Positions 49,601 through 59,608 of a stretch of 64,000 nt of DNA are shown one piece after another. How positions within the stretch are numbered: position 1 is the stretch's first letter; each line of letters starts with the position of its first letter. The notes beneath the pieces are model-generated. The model was not told the DNA's origin. It was given only the letters and a program-made list of their open reading frames with translations, and did not search any database. The position numbers and the translations under genes are program-made. This DNA comes from Steinernema hermaphroditum (taxonomy: Eukaryota; Nematoda; Chromadorea; Rhabditida; Steinernematidae): NCBI GenBank assembly GCA_030435675.1, contig CM059625.1:16182001-16246000 (forward strand), written 5' to 3'.

Positions 49601-51294
49601 GCGCAATTGAGCCTGTGGTGTCTTCATGGATTCGTATTCCCTGAGGGTTCTTTTCTTGTGTTAATAAGTCAATAATCTCCTCGTTGTATAACTGAAAGTG
49701 TGTATTGGCATATGAACATAAAGCTTGCTTTACCTCAACAAACTGAACTAAAACATTAAACTTCGGCTCGGGCAGTCCCTTGTCCTTGCTGGCCTCTACT
49801 CTGAGGAGCATCTCCTCAAAAAGCTGCTTAATCGCTCTCGGGATCACACCGGTCTCCGGCGTAAGATCATTGGAAACGGTGTCCAGCGCCGTTCCCATGG
49901 TATAGGTCTTTCCACTACCCGTCTTAAAATAGATAATTGAATAGCCAATAGTTTCGAAGGCGGCAATTTACTTGACCGTAGGCAAGGACGGTCGCGTTGA
50001 ATCCATCGAACAGTCCGGAGACAAGGTCCTTGACACAGTGGTCATAGATGGAGAATTGGTTGCAGGCCAAGTCGAAGACGTGGTCAAATGTGAAAAGCCT
50101 GTCAACGCCGAGAGCGATTTCGTGATCCTCGCTGTGAACGCTGGCGCATATCCGATTCTGCTCGAGTCGCTCACGCGCGTTCAGCGGCCGTACACTGAAA
50201 ATTTTTAGGCAAAATAAACAATACAGTTGGATTCAGCATTCAAAGAGTGATATCACTGAAAACGACATCCAGCACCATTCCCGAAGCATAAGAAAGAATG
50301 GCATGTTTAACCGGGAAAGTCTGGGAAGGGTTCATGTCACACGATATATCTAGACTTTTCGCCAACAGTGAAAACATTCCGTAAGGATAACAACTCGGGC
50401 GCCCGCATGCGTGCAAGCCAAACGGCACGCTTCAATAGCCTAATTACTTGCAAGTGCAACTGCAATTTCCAACGTCAGAATAGCTGTTTTCAACGTTAGC
50501 GCATGTAAACAGCAACTGCTAGTTGACAACTAACTTCCGCTTCTCGACTATTAATATCTTATGAGCAATCGAAATCACAGTCAATCAAACATTCATAACC
50601 AGCTTTTTGAGCAGGCACAAAATGCATTTTGTCGCAAAGTCGACGGAGCAATAAACCGCCGGGCGGTTGTTGGTGCGGGCCGCCGCCCGACTCCGGCGAA
50701 TTAAACTCATCAAATGTGGGAGACAAGGTTATGTACAAACTTTGATGATGACACTTGTTCCATCGCGTTCAGGACATCCTGCTGAGCGCATAATTAGGGT
50801 TCTTGACAGCTGAACGCGGCGCAAAGCGGATGAATATCACGTTTTACAGCGTTCACGCGCACGGCAATAAATCTCTCAAAGGCAACTTTCAAGGACATGA
50901 GTCCGATGTTCGCACTTTATCTTTAAAAGCAGTTAGGTTACTGTAGAACAGAGCCCAGGCTTTATGATGATGATGGAAATAGAAGTGTTGGGTGCCCTCA
51001 GTGACTAGATCCAACGAACTCTTCTCTCAGGATGTCACTAGAGTATTCAGCACACGGCAAAAAGCATCAGGAAATGTGCAGCCTTGTATGTTCTTTTATA
51101 AAACTTGGAGTTAAGGGCAAGTTTAGCAGTGCAGTAGACGACAAATTGGAGTTCTATGGACAGCAATTACGCAAAATCCATAAGGCTCCAGATGAGAATA
51201 GTCAGTGCATAGATGCCTGGTGTTCAATTTGTAAAATTCATAAAATAACTCACCGAACAGCGACCTTCACAGATGAACTGCCCTGCGCACTCAT
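28631..51294 (-). CDS. klp-12: KIF21-family kinesin (KLP-12 orthologue), 27 exons
   Basis: Plus-end kinesin motor; family members bind microtubule plus ends and restrain tubulin growth, in neurons notably. Exons (5' to 3'): 51254-51294, 49972-50194, 49734-49922, 49551-49691, 49394-49507, 48880-49023, 48727-48836, 48416-48683, 48253-48373, 48126-48204, 47774-47946, 47602-47727, 47149-47558, 45630-45727, 45355-45580, 45198-45302, 43234-43377, 32604-32756, 32419-32560, 31049-31121, 30800-30940, 30541-30677, 30252-30452, 29988-30177, 29725-29944, 29456-29641, 28631-28750. All phases agree: 1424 residues. Motor about 1-345: P-loop GQTGSGKT at 87-94, switch I SSRSH at 218-222, switch II DLAGSE at 257-262. 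Coiled coil to about 960 with an acidic [13 protein letters not shown] segment, Ser-rich linker, then WD40 repeats from about 1090 to the end. Intron 47947-48125 is GC-AG. Several donors are GTTCGT/GTTTGT/GTTGGT. The start ATG follows an AG and could be trans-spliced. It is shorter than human KIF21A mainly in the linker. Confidence 0.93.
34825..34990. repeat. MITE-like hairpin with perfect 40-bp inverted arms
   Basis: The arm at 34825-34864 (starts TACCGGTGGTTGACTGCGGG) is the exact reverse complement of 34951-34990, with an 86-bp AT-rich loop. Perfect 40-bp arms in an otherwise diverged intron suggest a recent insertion or a folded RNA. Upstream, CATCCGAAAGG occurs twice (about 34788 and 34809). 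Confidence 0.8.
37650..37910 (+). CDS. Weak candidate short secreted or peptide-precursor ORF
   Basis: An 86-residue frame in the klp-12 intron begins [20 protein letters not shown], then [21 protein letters not shown] and a Ser/Arg-rich end, with an AG/GTTTTA donor-like site near 37906. The first 11 residues are hydrophobic and a KR dibasic site follows, which would suit a peptide precursor, but the hydrophobic stretch is short and there is no supporting splice model. A chance ORF in a GC-rich patch is the main alternative. Confidence 0.2.
   Translation: MLFISLVYAVAPDEGHRAKRPGHRQRHYSSLNFYDNNADDRVRTSSSHVAPACSSRGFSSRNFREGHIPARSLRNLPAVKSSSCRF
42146..42804 (+). CDS. Nested antisense gene: two-helix membrane protein with His-rich tail
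   Basis: Exons 42146-42187, 42236-42352, 42396-42562 and 42609-42804 join in phase through GT-AG introns of 48, 43 and 46 bp, the size typical of this locus, giving 173 residues. The order is a short N-terminal part, a Cys-containing segment ([20 protein letters not shown]), a first hydrophobic helix at about 54-74, the linker SSDLPWRR, a second helix at about 83-104, then a cytoplasmic-type tail ending with [17 protein letters not shown]. The frame is open upstream of the ATG to an acceptor at 42105, so further 5' exons are possible. AATAAA lies at 43199-43204, only 30 bp from a klp-12 exon. Family unknown; a claudin/PMP22-like four-helix protein missing its first exons is one possibility. 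Confidence 0.7.
43378..45197 (-). other. klp-12 intron, 1.8 kb, no embedded gene seen
   Basis: Only chance ORFs on either strand. Confidence 0.6.
45728..47148 (-). other. klp-12 intron, 1.4 kb, no embedded gene seen
   Basis: A plus-strand ORF at 45819-46109 lies here but has no coding character or splice support. The flanking coiled-coil exons (ending DLQTQK and starting VKLQQN) are contiguous relative to KIF21 proteins. Confidence 0.6.
49227..49298 (-). tRNA. tRNA-Pro (anticodon AGG) inside a klp-12 intron
   Basis: A 72-nt cloverleaf on the minus strand. The acceptor stem GGCTGAG pairs with CTCAGCC. The anticodon arm CTCGC-TTAGGGT-GCGAG gives AGG. The D arm and the GGTCTAGTGGTATGATTCTC core are typical of eukaryotic tRNA-Pro. 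The T stem CCGGG/CCCGG is intact but the T loop reads ATCAATC (T54 changed to A), a deviation that may weaken the B box. It sits in the 370-bp intron between motor exons 5 and 6 (49024-49393), on the same strand as the host. Confidence 0.88.
50195..51253 (-). other. First intron of klp-12, 1.06 kb
   Basis: Separates the 41-nt first coding exon ([13 protein letters not shown] plus two bases) from the exon encoding [10 protein letters not shown]. No embedded gene was seen. Confidence 0.7.
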
Positions 51295-54200
51295 CTACAG
51301 AACCGATTTTGCGGCCCTGCCGCGTCTGCACGTCTGAAAGATTAATTGAAATGCGACTGCACTTTAAAGATAGCCAAAATAAACACGAGACGCGTCATAA
51401 AACCAATAAATACTTCAAATAGACAACACGGAAAACGCCTGAGACACGTCCGTCTGGCCTTCGTGGCCAGTCGACGCGTGTGGTCCGTCCTCAAGCGTTA
51501 CCTCCTCTCATGCACGCGTGAATCTGTCGACTGCAATCGCAAAACGAGGAAGTGGCGGTGCGTTCACAGACACGCAAACGGGCGAAAGAGGGCGAGAGTT
51601 GGTCGTTCGGCCGATTGCCTGATGGGTTCGCCTTTCGCCCCTTCTCTCCCTACTAGGATAGATTTTTCTTTTGCTACTTTAAAGCGCAAAAAGTCGATCC
51701 ATTAACGGCAAGTGACATGACATTTCCGATGCAATGGCGTCTTTGCATATTCGCCGCTAGACAGGTTCGATCGTAAATACGTGAAACGCGTGAACTCGGC
51801 GATTACAAAAAGTCTCAGGGAACGAGTAGTGCATGTGCTCAGCAGACGCCTCATTTTTGCACTTGTTTAGTCTGAGAAACGGCCGAATGGCATATGGGTA
51901 AAACAAACATTTCGGCAGTGGCGAGTTCAGATGAAACGAGAGGACGACGGAATAATTGGCGTTTCGAAACAGCGCCAATGTCAACCTTGCGAAATATGAG
52001 CAAGGGGAAAGGTATGCCTTTGTGAACAGCTCATTGCCTATGCATTGTTCGTGGAAAGCGTTAGGAAACTTATAAATATAGAATATATCAGCAACATCGT
52101 GGGAACTTCGAGTGATGCTAAATGATTTGCACTTGGAAAAAGAAGACCTTAATGTTTGTTGTAAGAACAATAGCAGCTTAGTCAAACTGCAGTTAAACAG
52201 TAGATCTGTATGGCCTACATATCACAAAGTGCCATCATAACCTTTCCCAAGTGTGATACGACAAAAATGTGTCTAGATTTGTTCTCATCGTCTGTAGTCT
52301 CAGAGCGAGAACAGCTGCTCGTAACGCTCACTATTCGTTATATTTAAAAACTATGAACGCCTCAGGCAATGTTCGGAATAAAGTATAGTCTCAAAACGTT
52401 TGCCGCAAAGTGATCATTTAAACCGTACGGGCAGAAAACAATTTTGGACCATGAAGCTGTGATTGATGGGAGGATCGTGACCTCGATTTTGGTCTTCCAG
52501 TTTTTTTTTTTGTAAAGCAAGAAGTCATGATTTAAAAGTTCCGCCACAACATCAAACGAGGCATCATGGTCACCACAGTTTGAACCACTCACCCACGTAA
52601 GGTAGCATTGATAGCCGGTTATAGTAAAAATAGCCAAATAACAAGAAAACTTCATAGTGTTGACTAGCACATTAGGCACATACAGCGCTGAGAACAAAAC
52701 AAAAGGCAACTTCAAACAGGTGCGTCAGATGTGTTACTTCACGTCACTTTTAGACAACATTGAGATGATCAGTCACCGCATAGGCGACCCACAGATGGTA
52801 GTAATATTACACAAATCCATAGAATGATGTTCCTTCGTGTTCGGATATTTTTAAGCGCTCAAATAAAACCGCCGGCATAAGGAGCAAACAACATCTTCTT
52901 CCAGTTTTTCCAATCGACTACATCACTTTTCGATTTGGGACAAGTTCATCAATTGGAACCAGTTTCACAGAATTAAATAGATGTATTTCCACAGAGCCTC
53001 AGAGACCAAGGAACGCGCCTCACTGGAAAGATGTTTAAGCACGTATCAAATTTACAAAAACACCTATCTTCAAGGTCAACATCGTTCAAGCTGTGAAGCG
53101 TTCTTCTCGAGTTCATACACACACACGCCCTCTGCAACAATTCAGCCTCCTCTGCTGAGTCATGCTCTTATCTCAGCATCTAACTGGTAGTTAGTCGATT
53201 GGGGAAGGTGCTATCGATCGATTTCGAGACAATTACAGAGCACCCGCAAAACTTGTCGCCGCACATGCACACGGATCGATCACGGAGCGGTTGATGGAGG
53301 GGAGCAGGCGCGTACAGTTCACGCAAAGGAGATTATACGATTGTAAACGTAAACAGAGACAAACGGCGAGGCGCCGGATTCAATTGAGGCAATTGCACGG
53401 GTCACCGAAGCCGACAAACGAACGCACGGAACGGTGCGTTGCAACAATACGCATAGATAGCAGCTTCGGCCACGCGAAGACGGATGACTTATTTGGACTA
53501 AAACCGAGAGCATACGACACTTGATGGATAGTGGCAATTGGAATGGTAGAATAAATAGAAAAGATAGATTAAGCGAATATCGACTAAGTGCATTTAGGGC
53601 ATCACGAAAATGGCCTAAGCTTCTTCTGGTCGCTCGCGGCGAGCCACATGAGAACATGAAGACAATACTTGAGACGAGCATTCGTCACAAATCGCGGCAA
53701 AGTGGGAAAAGAATGAGCGAGGAGAGGAATGAGGCTTGCAACCCGTCGAAAATGCGCGTGCATAAAAAGGCCGAAATTGAGGAGCAGAGGACGAGTCGGC
53801 GCGAAAAGCGGCCAGCTGCAAAATTTCACAACAGCGCGACAGCGCGCTCATAATAAGAGTGGAAGGAAGAAGTAAAAAAGCAACACACCCGCGCGTGCCC
53901 CCTAAATTAGCATACGGGCCGACGATTCACTTGCAGGCAGTCATCACTCTTTCGCTTCTAGCCGTGGGAGACTTATAGTCTCCAATGATCTCTTTTCAGA
54001 AATAAGGACCCGGAGGTTTTAAGTGAGGTATCTAATGTGTCGCTTAGTTGAGAAAAACCGGCAGAATAATACACTGCTTTGCGGGTATAACCAAATGGAA
54101 GATACGGTACGATCTGGGTCCTTTTTCAATATCACTGTTCAAGTGCTTTAAAATGTACACCGTTTGAAAATTATGCAGTATTATAGTCAAAATATCAAAC

Positions 54201-55323
54201 AATTTGGCGAATAAATGTCAGATCGTTTGTCGTTGTTCGTAACGTCCAAGCAACTATTATGTCCAGTTTATGAAAACGCAACAAAAGGAACACGAGAAAA
54301 GTATATTTGCTTCATCCAATACACCAATAGGTAAGATCTCGAACAGCAATGTTCAAAATTGCAATCAATCAATAAATCCAAATCGTAGATACAGTTCAAT
54401 AACAAATGAACACACTGAACTGCAAATAGGAATAGTTGTGTGCCATTAGAAATGTTCTGATAAGAGAACGACGGATTCACAAATATGCGAAAATAAATCG
54501 CAAAAGCAAAAAGCGCGCGCACCGGCTCTGACAGTCAAACACACATAGGTGAGCGACTCTGTGGGGTGGCGAATCTCGACCATCGGACGGCGAACGGAGA
54601 ACCGACGAATGTGTGCATACAAAATCAGTACCTCACCAAACCGTATCGGCGCACACCGCTGCCTGAAAAAAAACTAAATCACCGACGTCAAAAAGGCGGT
54701 CGGGTTCCGAGATCGTTGATCTAACTAGAACACAGGTGAACCTGGCGAGCACGCGTCACAGTGGTCGCCCGCGACTATTTTTGCCCGCCGTCTCATTTGA
54801 GCGGTGTTCCCCGTTCGGTCGGTGCGTTCATTTGTCGGCTTGCAGTCGCCGACGACAGTGTCGCCGAAACGCACGACGACGGAAGAAACGACCCGGCCGG
54901 CGACAACAACATTAACAAATAAACAGGCGAAACACTTTTGAAGCTCCCACTTCTTCTGCTAATGACTTTGGAGTGGTATGGAGTCGCATTGTGATGAGTG
55001 TCTGTATGGACTGTACGCTTCCACTAATAAATGTTTTATATTCGACCAGCACTTAGAAGCAAGATATGTAGACTGCCTCCTAATTGCACGATGTTTACAG
55101 GCACTATGATTGTGGCCAGCAGCAACGATGAATGGAACCGCCATCAGCTGGCCGGCTGCGAATGGGTGGGGCGAAAATTGAATTGTCAGACTGGATGACT
55201 GTCGAACTGTCTGTACTTTGTATGATCATTTGAGTGTGCTGCTTTGTGAGAACATTTTGGTCATGCACGCACCTTGCGTTTAGGTGTGATTAACGAACTC
55301 TCGCACTCTTACCTTGCGCGGCG
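51295..55323. other. Region upstream of klp-12; no gene recognised
   Basis: About 4 kb without a convincing exon. A CpG-rich stretch at about 54590-54910 might be promoter sequence of klp-12 or of an undetected gene. Plus- and minus-strand ORFs at 53.3-53.85 kb lack coding character. Confidence 0.4.
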
Positions 55324-55539
55324 ATGGTTAAGACTGCTCAGAGGCCACCCACAGCAGCCCGCACTTCGCCGAACATGGTGACCGACAATCCAAACGACTT
55401 CTGTCTGATCAAACAATCGATCTTCCGCCTAACCGGCAATGACGAGCTTTTGTCTCGCGCTCACCTTAATCGCCAAATCACATTCGAGAGGAACGACTGC
55501 AGCGCGATGCTCGTGAGCGAACGGTCTTTAATCCTGTAA
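55324..55539 (+). CDS. Possible small ORF, unknown
   Basis: A 71-residue frame (MVKTAQRPPTAARTSPNM, then DNPNDFCLIKQSIFRL) ends at TAA 55539, with a CT/GTAAAC donor-like site at the stop. Composition is mildly protein-like. It has no recognised domain and no downstream exon was found, so it may be a chance ORF. Confidence 0.2.
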   Translation: MVKTAQRPPTAARTSPNMVTDNPNDFCLIKQSIFRLTGNDELLSRAHLNRQITFERNDCSAMLVSERSLIL

Positions 55540-55669
55540 ACAAGGAGACCGCTCGTAGGACAGTCGTTCTAGCTGATGCACTGAAAATGGGCCAATTGAT
55601 AAACAACCTTTAATTTCGCCATGTTAACTCCTACGGTCATAATTGTTTGGCGCGAGTACAATGAACTCT

Positions 55670-55850
55670 CACCCCACACTATGATTGGCAATTTGTCTTA
55701 TAAACAGTTACTATGCCCACAAGGCGACTCCACCACTTCTACTTCACGGACATAGAGGCGAAATGTGGAAATGATCTTTTGTTTCTCAAAAAGTCCTGCT
55801 ACTCGAGACCGTACGTTGAGAAGCTGATCTCCAGAACAGCTCCCCAACAC
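55670..55850. repeat. Dispersed repeat, copy 1
   Basis: About 180 bp starting CACACTATGATTGGCAA and containing GGCGACTCCACCACTTCTAC and CTCAAAAAGTCC. It matches 57485-57655 in the same orientation at high identity, with a partial match at 5405-5480. Confidence 0.8.
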
Positions 55851-56083
55851 TCCCGCTCTTTGTCGAAATGGCCATACGAACAAAATGGTAATGGTCGCAA
55901 AAGTACTTAAATTAGTTTCTGTTCTATATGGTATCTTTCAAGTATAAAATACTTTGCAGTGAGTTTTTCAGTTTTCACCCCGTCCGTTGATCCACCCGCA
56001 TGCATCGCTTTTCTGTTTTCGTATCGCATATCATACGATCTCGATATATATGCAACAAAATTAAGCGACATTCACCAACTTCC

Positions 56084-57088
56084 ATGGATTTCCTCAACCC
56101 GTACTTCTACGAGCACCTACTGCTACTTCTCTCCTTGGACGACGCTAAGAAACTTGCCGAACTCCACGAGAACACTGGCATCGCCGCATCTGCCGCATAT
56201 TTTGCTTCGAACTACCGCAGGACCCATCTGGTTGTGACTTCAAGCGGTGTGAATGAGGGACTGCAACACGGCGTGATCTGCTGTTTCTTATTCGAGGAGA
56301 GAAACTCGTGGGCAGAACTCGTCTCAAAGGAGGAACTTAAGAATTTAGAAACATTTCGCATAGACCGCATATCTGCTGCTGAAATAAGTAGATGGGATTA
56401 CTATCTGCCTCCGATTCGTGCACAGCCGATTCCGTTCGGTTCTATCGGCATTGGAAGCTGCTACTCGTCACCCGTGCCAAGGAATTTGAAGCCAACGTTT
56501 TGTTCGGAAGATAAAAACTGTCCCGAGATTACACGTTTTCTACAACGATGCGTGTCTTCTCAGTGCGACGTAGAATCGGAGTGGATCTTTGAAGCACTGG
56601 GACCGCACTCCTCAATTTTTCGGGCCATGCTTGAAAGATTTAGATGGAATCAGGTGACAACATACTCCAGAAGAATGTTCGACACTGATATATTGGAAAC
56701 CTATTGCCGCAACACCGTCAATTTACATCTTAGGCTTGACGAAAAGTCGGTTTTAGCAGTCGGCCTTCATATCGCAAGAAGAACACTTATCAGTCTTTTG
56801 AAGTTGGCTGAAGAGTTGCCGGAAAATGACTGGAATGTACGGGTTACGACCGACAAAAGCGAACTCTATGTGGACGCGATTAAACCACTCCTATCTGCAC
56901 GTGGATTTGGAAGAACCACGAAAGGACACTTCATTAAGAAACTTGGATCAATCGAAATCGAATTTGCGACCAGTCCTCGCCACTGGAGTGATGTAGTCGA
57001 CTTCGAATGGATCACAATGAAGAATATCCGCTATGGAGGAGAATTTAGCGGAACGCTAGACTACAACTACTGGTCACTAGTACGTTAA
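56084..57088 (+). CDS. Intronless gene, F-box-like N-terminus, unknown function
   Basis: A 334-residue frame from ATG 56084 to TAA 57088 with no intron. The frame is also open from an ATG at 56000, but 56084 places the likely domain at the N-terminus. Residues 1-45 (NPYFYEHLLLLLSLDDAKKL, then SAAYFASNYRR) have the length, Leu spacing and late aromatic/basic residues of an F-box, which would recruit substrates to an SCF ubiquitin ligase; this is a resemblance only. The remainder is mixed alpha/beta and unrecognised (Cys pairs near CSSQCDVESEWIFEALG; C-terminal FEWITMKNIRYGGEFSG). AATAAA follows at 57123-57128. Large, often intron-poor F-box families are common in nematodes, and the flanking repeats fit a locally duplicating region. 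Confidence 0.65.
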   Translation: MDFLNPYFYEHLLLLLSLDDAKKLAELHENTGIAASAAYFASNYRRTHLVVTSSGVNEGLQHGVICCFLFEERNSWAELVSKEELKNLETFRIDRISAAEISRWDYYLPPIRAQPIPFGSIGIGSCYSSPVPRNLKPTFCSEDKNCPEITRFLQRCVSSQCDVESEWIFEALGPHSSIFRAMLERFRWNQVTTYSRRMFDTDILETYCRNTVNLHLRLDEKSVLAVGLHIARRTLISLLKLAEELPENDWNVRVTTDKSELYVDAIKPLLSARGFGRTTKGHFIKKLGSIEIEFATSPRHWSDVVDFEWITMKNIRYGGEFSGTLDYNYWSLVR

Positions 57089-57484
57089 TGAAGTTCGCTC
57101 GCTTTCTTTTCGTTATCGTAGAAATAAATTTCGAATGATGCGAACCATGCAATACCTTGTTTTCAAATTCACTCTTGCAACACACATGAGTATTTGGTAG
57201 GGTTGCTGGAACGTGGCGTATCTTAGAACATCTCACAGCCTTTTTTAGCTAACTTGACAAGGAAATACTAGCGCTGAAAAGTGAAAATGTTGGAAGAAAA
57301 AGCAACGGTGAGAATTGAAACTCGTGAGATGTGCTGTTTTCTGATAAATCTACTAATGATGAATAAGGAAATCTATTGGGTTGGTGCATTGAAAATGGGA
57401 CACTTGGAAGACATTCGTTTTTTTTTCGCCATGTTTATAGTTGTGGCAAAACTGATTGGAGCGTTGTTGAGTACAGTGTACTCT

Positions 57485-57655
57485 AACCCCACACTATGAT
57501 TGGCAACTTGTTTTATAAACAGTTACTATTCCCGCAAGGCGACTCCACCACTTCTACTTCACGGAAATAGAGGCCAAATGTGGAAAAATGATCTTTCGTT
57601 TCTCAAAAAGTCCGACCACTCGAGACCGTATGCTAAGAAGCTGATCTCCAGATCA
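57485..57655. repeat. Dispersed repeat, copy 2
   Basis: Direct copy of 55670-55850, beginning CACACTATGATTGGCAACTT. The two copies bracket the intronless gene at 56084-57088. Confidence 0.8.
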
Positions 57656-57919
57656 GCTTCGGATCGGACTTCCACGAAGCACTTCTCCTCTGTGACCACG
57701 ATTAACTGGAATTTCTTTCCAAACTTCGGACGCTCCAAGTGATATCCCACGCGGTCGTTGTTATCGGTTTTCTTATAAACATGGATAGAGGAATACACGG
57801 ATCGGTGTAGATCGGGTGACATTGAAAGAGCACCTTCGCCTGAAATGGCTTTTCGACTGCCCTCACTTTTCGATTATTTGGCCAAGAAGATTTGTACGAG
57901 GTATGTCGGTTATCGCTGG

Positions 57920-58325
57920 CTAGTCAATTCTCGAATCCGTTGTACAACTGCATCCACAGTAAAGTTCCAATTTTTTAACCTTTCCAGATGTGAAAAGATA
58001 GGTTACATAGGGAATCTCCTTTTCGGTGTCGCAATTCCATTGAATTTTGAGCTTCCGAAACAATTTTCTGAAAATAGCGTCCAATTCCTTTTGAGTTGTA
58101 CTCGAGAGCTCAAAAACATCCAAATTTATGTGCACCTGCAAATTAAAGGACGTTGCGAGTAGGATCTCCTCTATTATAGGCGTATACTCCATAAAATGTA
58201 CTTCCAGGCGAAACATATCTCCTAGGTCTCAGTTTTTCCCACCCGTTTTTCGAATTGCTGCCTTTACCAGCGATTCCCTTAGTTATTAGTACGTAGATGT
58301 CGTGGCTATTGTCTTTGGTGTCCAT
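57920..58325 (-). pseudogene. Possible decayed minus-strand gene
   Basis: The minus frame at 57920-58216 reads like protein (ILLATSFNLQVHINLDVFEL, KELDAIFRKLFRKLKIQW). A second minus frame upstream (58143-58325, DTKDNSHDIYVLITKGIAGK) and another at about 58330-58620 (KPLIGIVKVSNKPNGKTKKN) also look partly coding but are broken by stops, without clear splice sites. This could be one gene with unresolved introns or a pseudogene. No family recognised. Confidence 0.3.
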
Positions 58326-58656
58326 GACTTCCTTGATGCACGTGCTGCCGTAGGGATCGGACTTGTGGAGTTCAATGGTTGGATGTGGACTGTTCCAGCT
58401 TATATTTTCTTGCAGTTTGTGAGTTGCTTTAAAAGGAAACTACGAGCGGCATCTGTGTCGATGAGCACATGGTTCTTTTTTGTTTTTCCATTTGGCTTGT
58501 TGCTCACTTTCACGATACCGATCAGCGGTTTTTGTCTTTGTACTTCTTGGATTCCTTGTTTTGGTTCGACTTCCGCCTTGATTCACTCTTTGTTAGTGAA
58601 GTATAAACCCGGCTGCGCGCGAATTCGCGCCCTCCAGGTACTAAAAGCCAATTAGC

Positions 58657-58770
58657 CTGTAGCCCTGCGGGCGGCAAGATTGGCGCTCATGGATATGGCT
58701 GAAGTTGGGGCCAAAAAACTGTAGCCCTGCGGGCGGCAAGACACCATAGCCCTGCGGGCGGCAAGATTGG
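58657..58770 (+). repeat. Three tandem copies of a GC-rich 21-bp motif
   Basis: TAGCCCTGCGGGCGGCAAGA occurs at about 58660, 58722 and 58747. In the first and third copies it is followed by TTGGCGCTCATG and a short shared tail, indicating tandem duplication of a ~60-90-bp unit. Confidence 0.75.
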
Positions 58771-58904
58771 CGCTCATGTAAATGGCTAAAGTGGGCGAAA
58801 AAATTGTAAAGTTTCAGGAAACTCGAACCGAAAACACTGCTGGTTACAAAATAGACAAAAAATCACTCAAAAACAGCAAAAAAAACTCAAAACCTAGCAT
58901 CACC

Positions 58905-59046
58905 AGAGAGATAGTGGAAGTAGAGCACTACCATCTCAACTGTCTGTGTTTGTAAGCGGGCGGTGTCGGGTTCGGTTCCCCTCGGGGTCCTTATCTTGTG
59001 TGGGTGTTTTCCCCGTGCTCACGGAAAAACACACACACACACACAA
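58905..59046 (+). repeat. Repeat end with pol III-like B box and (AC)n tail
   Basis: Contains GTCGGGTTCGGTTCCCC (B-box-like), then GGGTGTTTTCCCCGTGCTCACGG and an (AC)n run at 59029-59045. It looks like the end of a dispersed, perhaps tRNA-related, element. No cloverleaf folds. Confidence 0.4.
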
Positions 59047-59214
59047 ACAGACCAACGGACCCGTCGGTTCTCCATTTATATATAGGGGATGAATGTGACA
59101 GGAAACCATCTCTTCTTGTTAAATAATTTCATCCAATGACTGATTTGAAGCACGATTTGGCAGTTCCGAGAAATTGTCGATTGTTGTTTTGATAGGAGTC
59201 CCCTCTGCAGGTCA

Positions 59215-59608
59215 GATGAGCTTTCTTGGCTCATCTTCTAAGGATACCAGAACATTGTGAAACTTCTCGAAGCCCGATATTTCTTTAGATGCGAGTTAGT
59301 TTTGAAACAATTCGCAAAAACTGTCCCAATTTGCTACATAATTATAAATCCCAATTTGCAATTCGCAAACCGAAGAGATGGAAACTGGGATCTTTGTGGA
59401 CGAGGTACAACTGTCCATCACCGTCGACGAGGGGAAACAGAAGTTCTATGTTGAGGGCAGTTCAAACGTGCCCTTTGCAGACTTCCCGACACCCCTTACC
59501 GGTGGAAACGGATTCGAACTATTAAAGGCAAAAAAAATATCACAACAACCGAATGAAATTATGACCGAATGCTGTTCCGACGTATCAATCCACGTCATTA
59601 ACTTTTAA
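59215..59608 (+). pseudogene. Duplicated sequence, copy 1, with a short ORF
   Basis: 59215-59470 is repeated at about 62295-62535 at moderate identity. In this copy a 76-residue frame is open from ATG 59378 (METGIFVDEVQLSITVDEGK) to TAA 59608. The other copy carries indels breaking the same frame (ETGIFVDE and SITVDVGK in different frames). This suggests a decayed gene family member or a non-coding repeat. The minus strand of its end overlaps the last exon of the let-99-like gene. Confidence 0.35.

Noticed and set aside
49482..49898. 138-residue minus ORF read as one exon of the motor
   Set aside because: It reads through a 42-bp in-frame intron (49692-49733) and past a donor at 49550; the inserted VKQAL... 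peptide is absent from kinesins.
58302..58655. Plus-strand hydrophobic ORF suggestive of a membrane protein
   Set aside because: The minus strand of the same stretch reads as more protein-like, so the plus frame is probably an antisense shadow.
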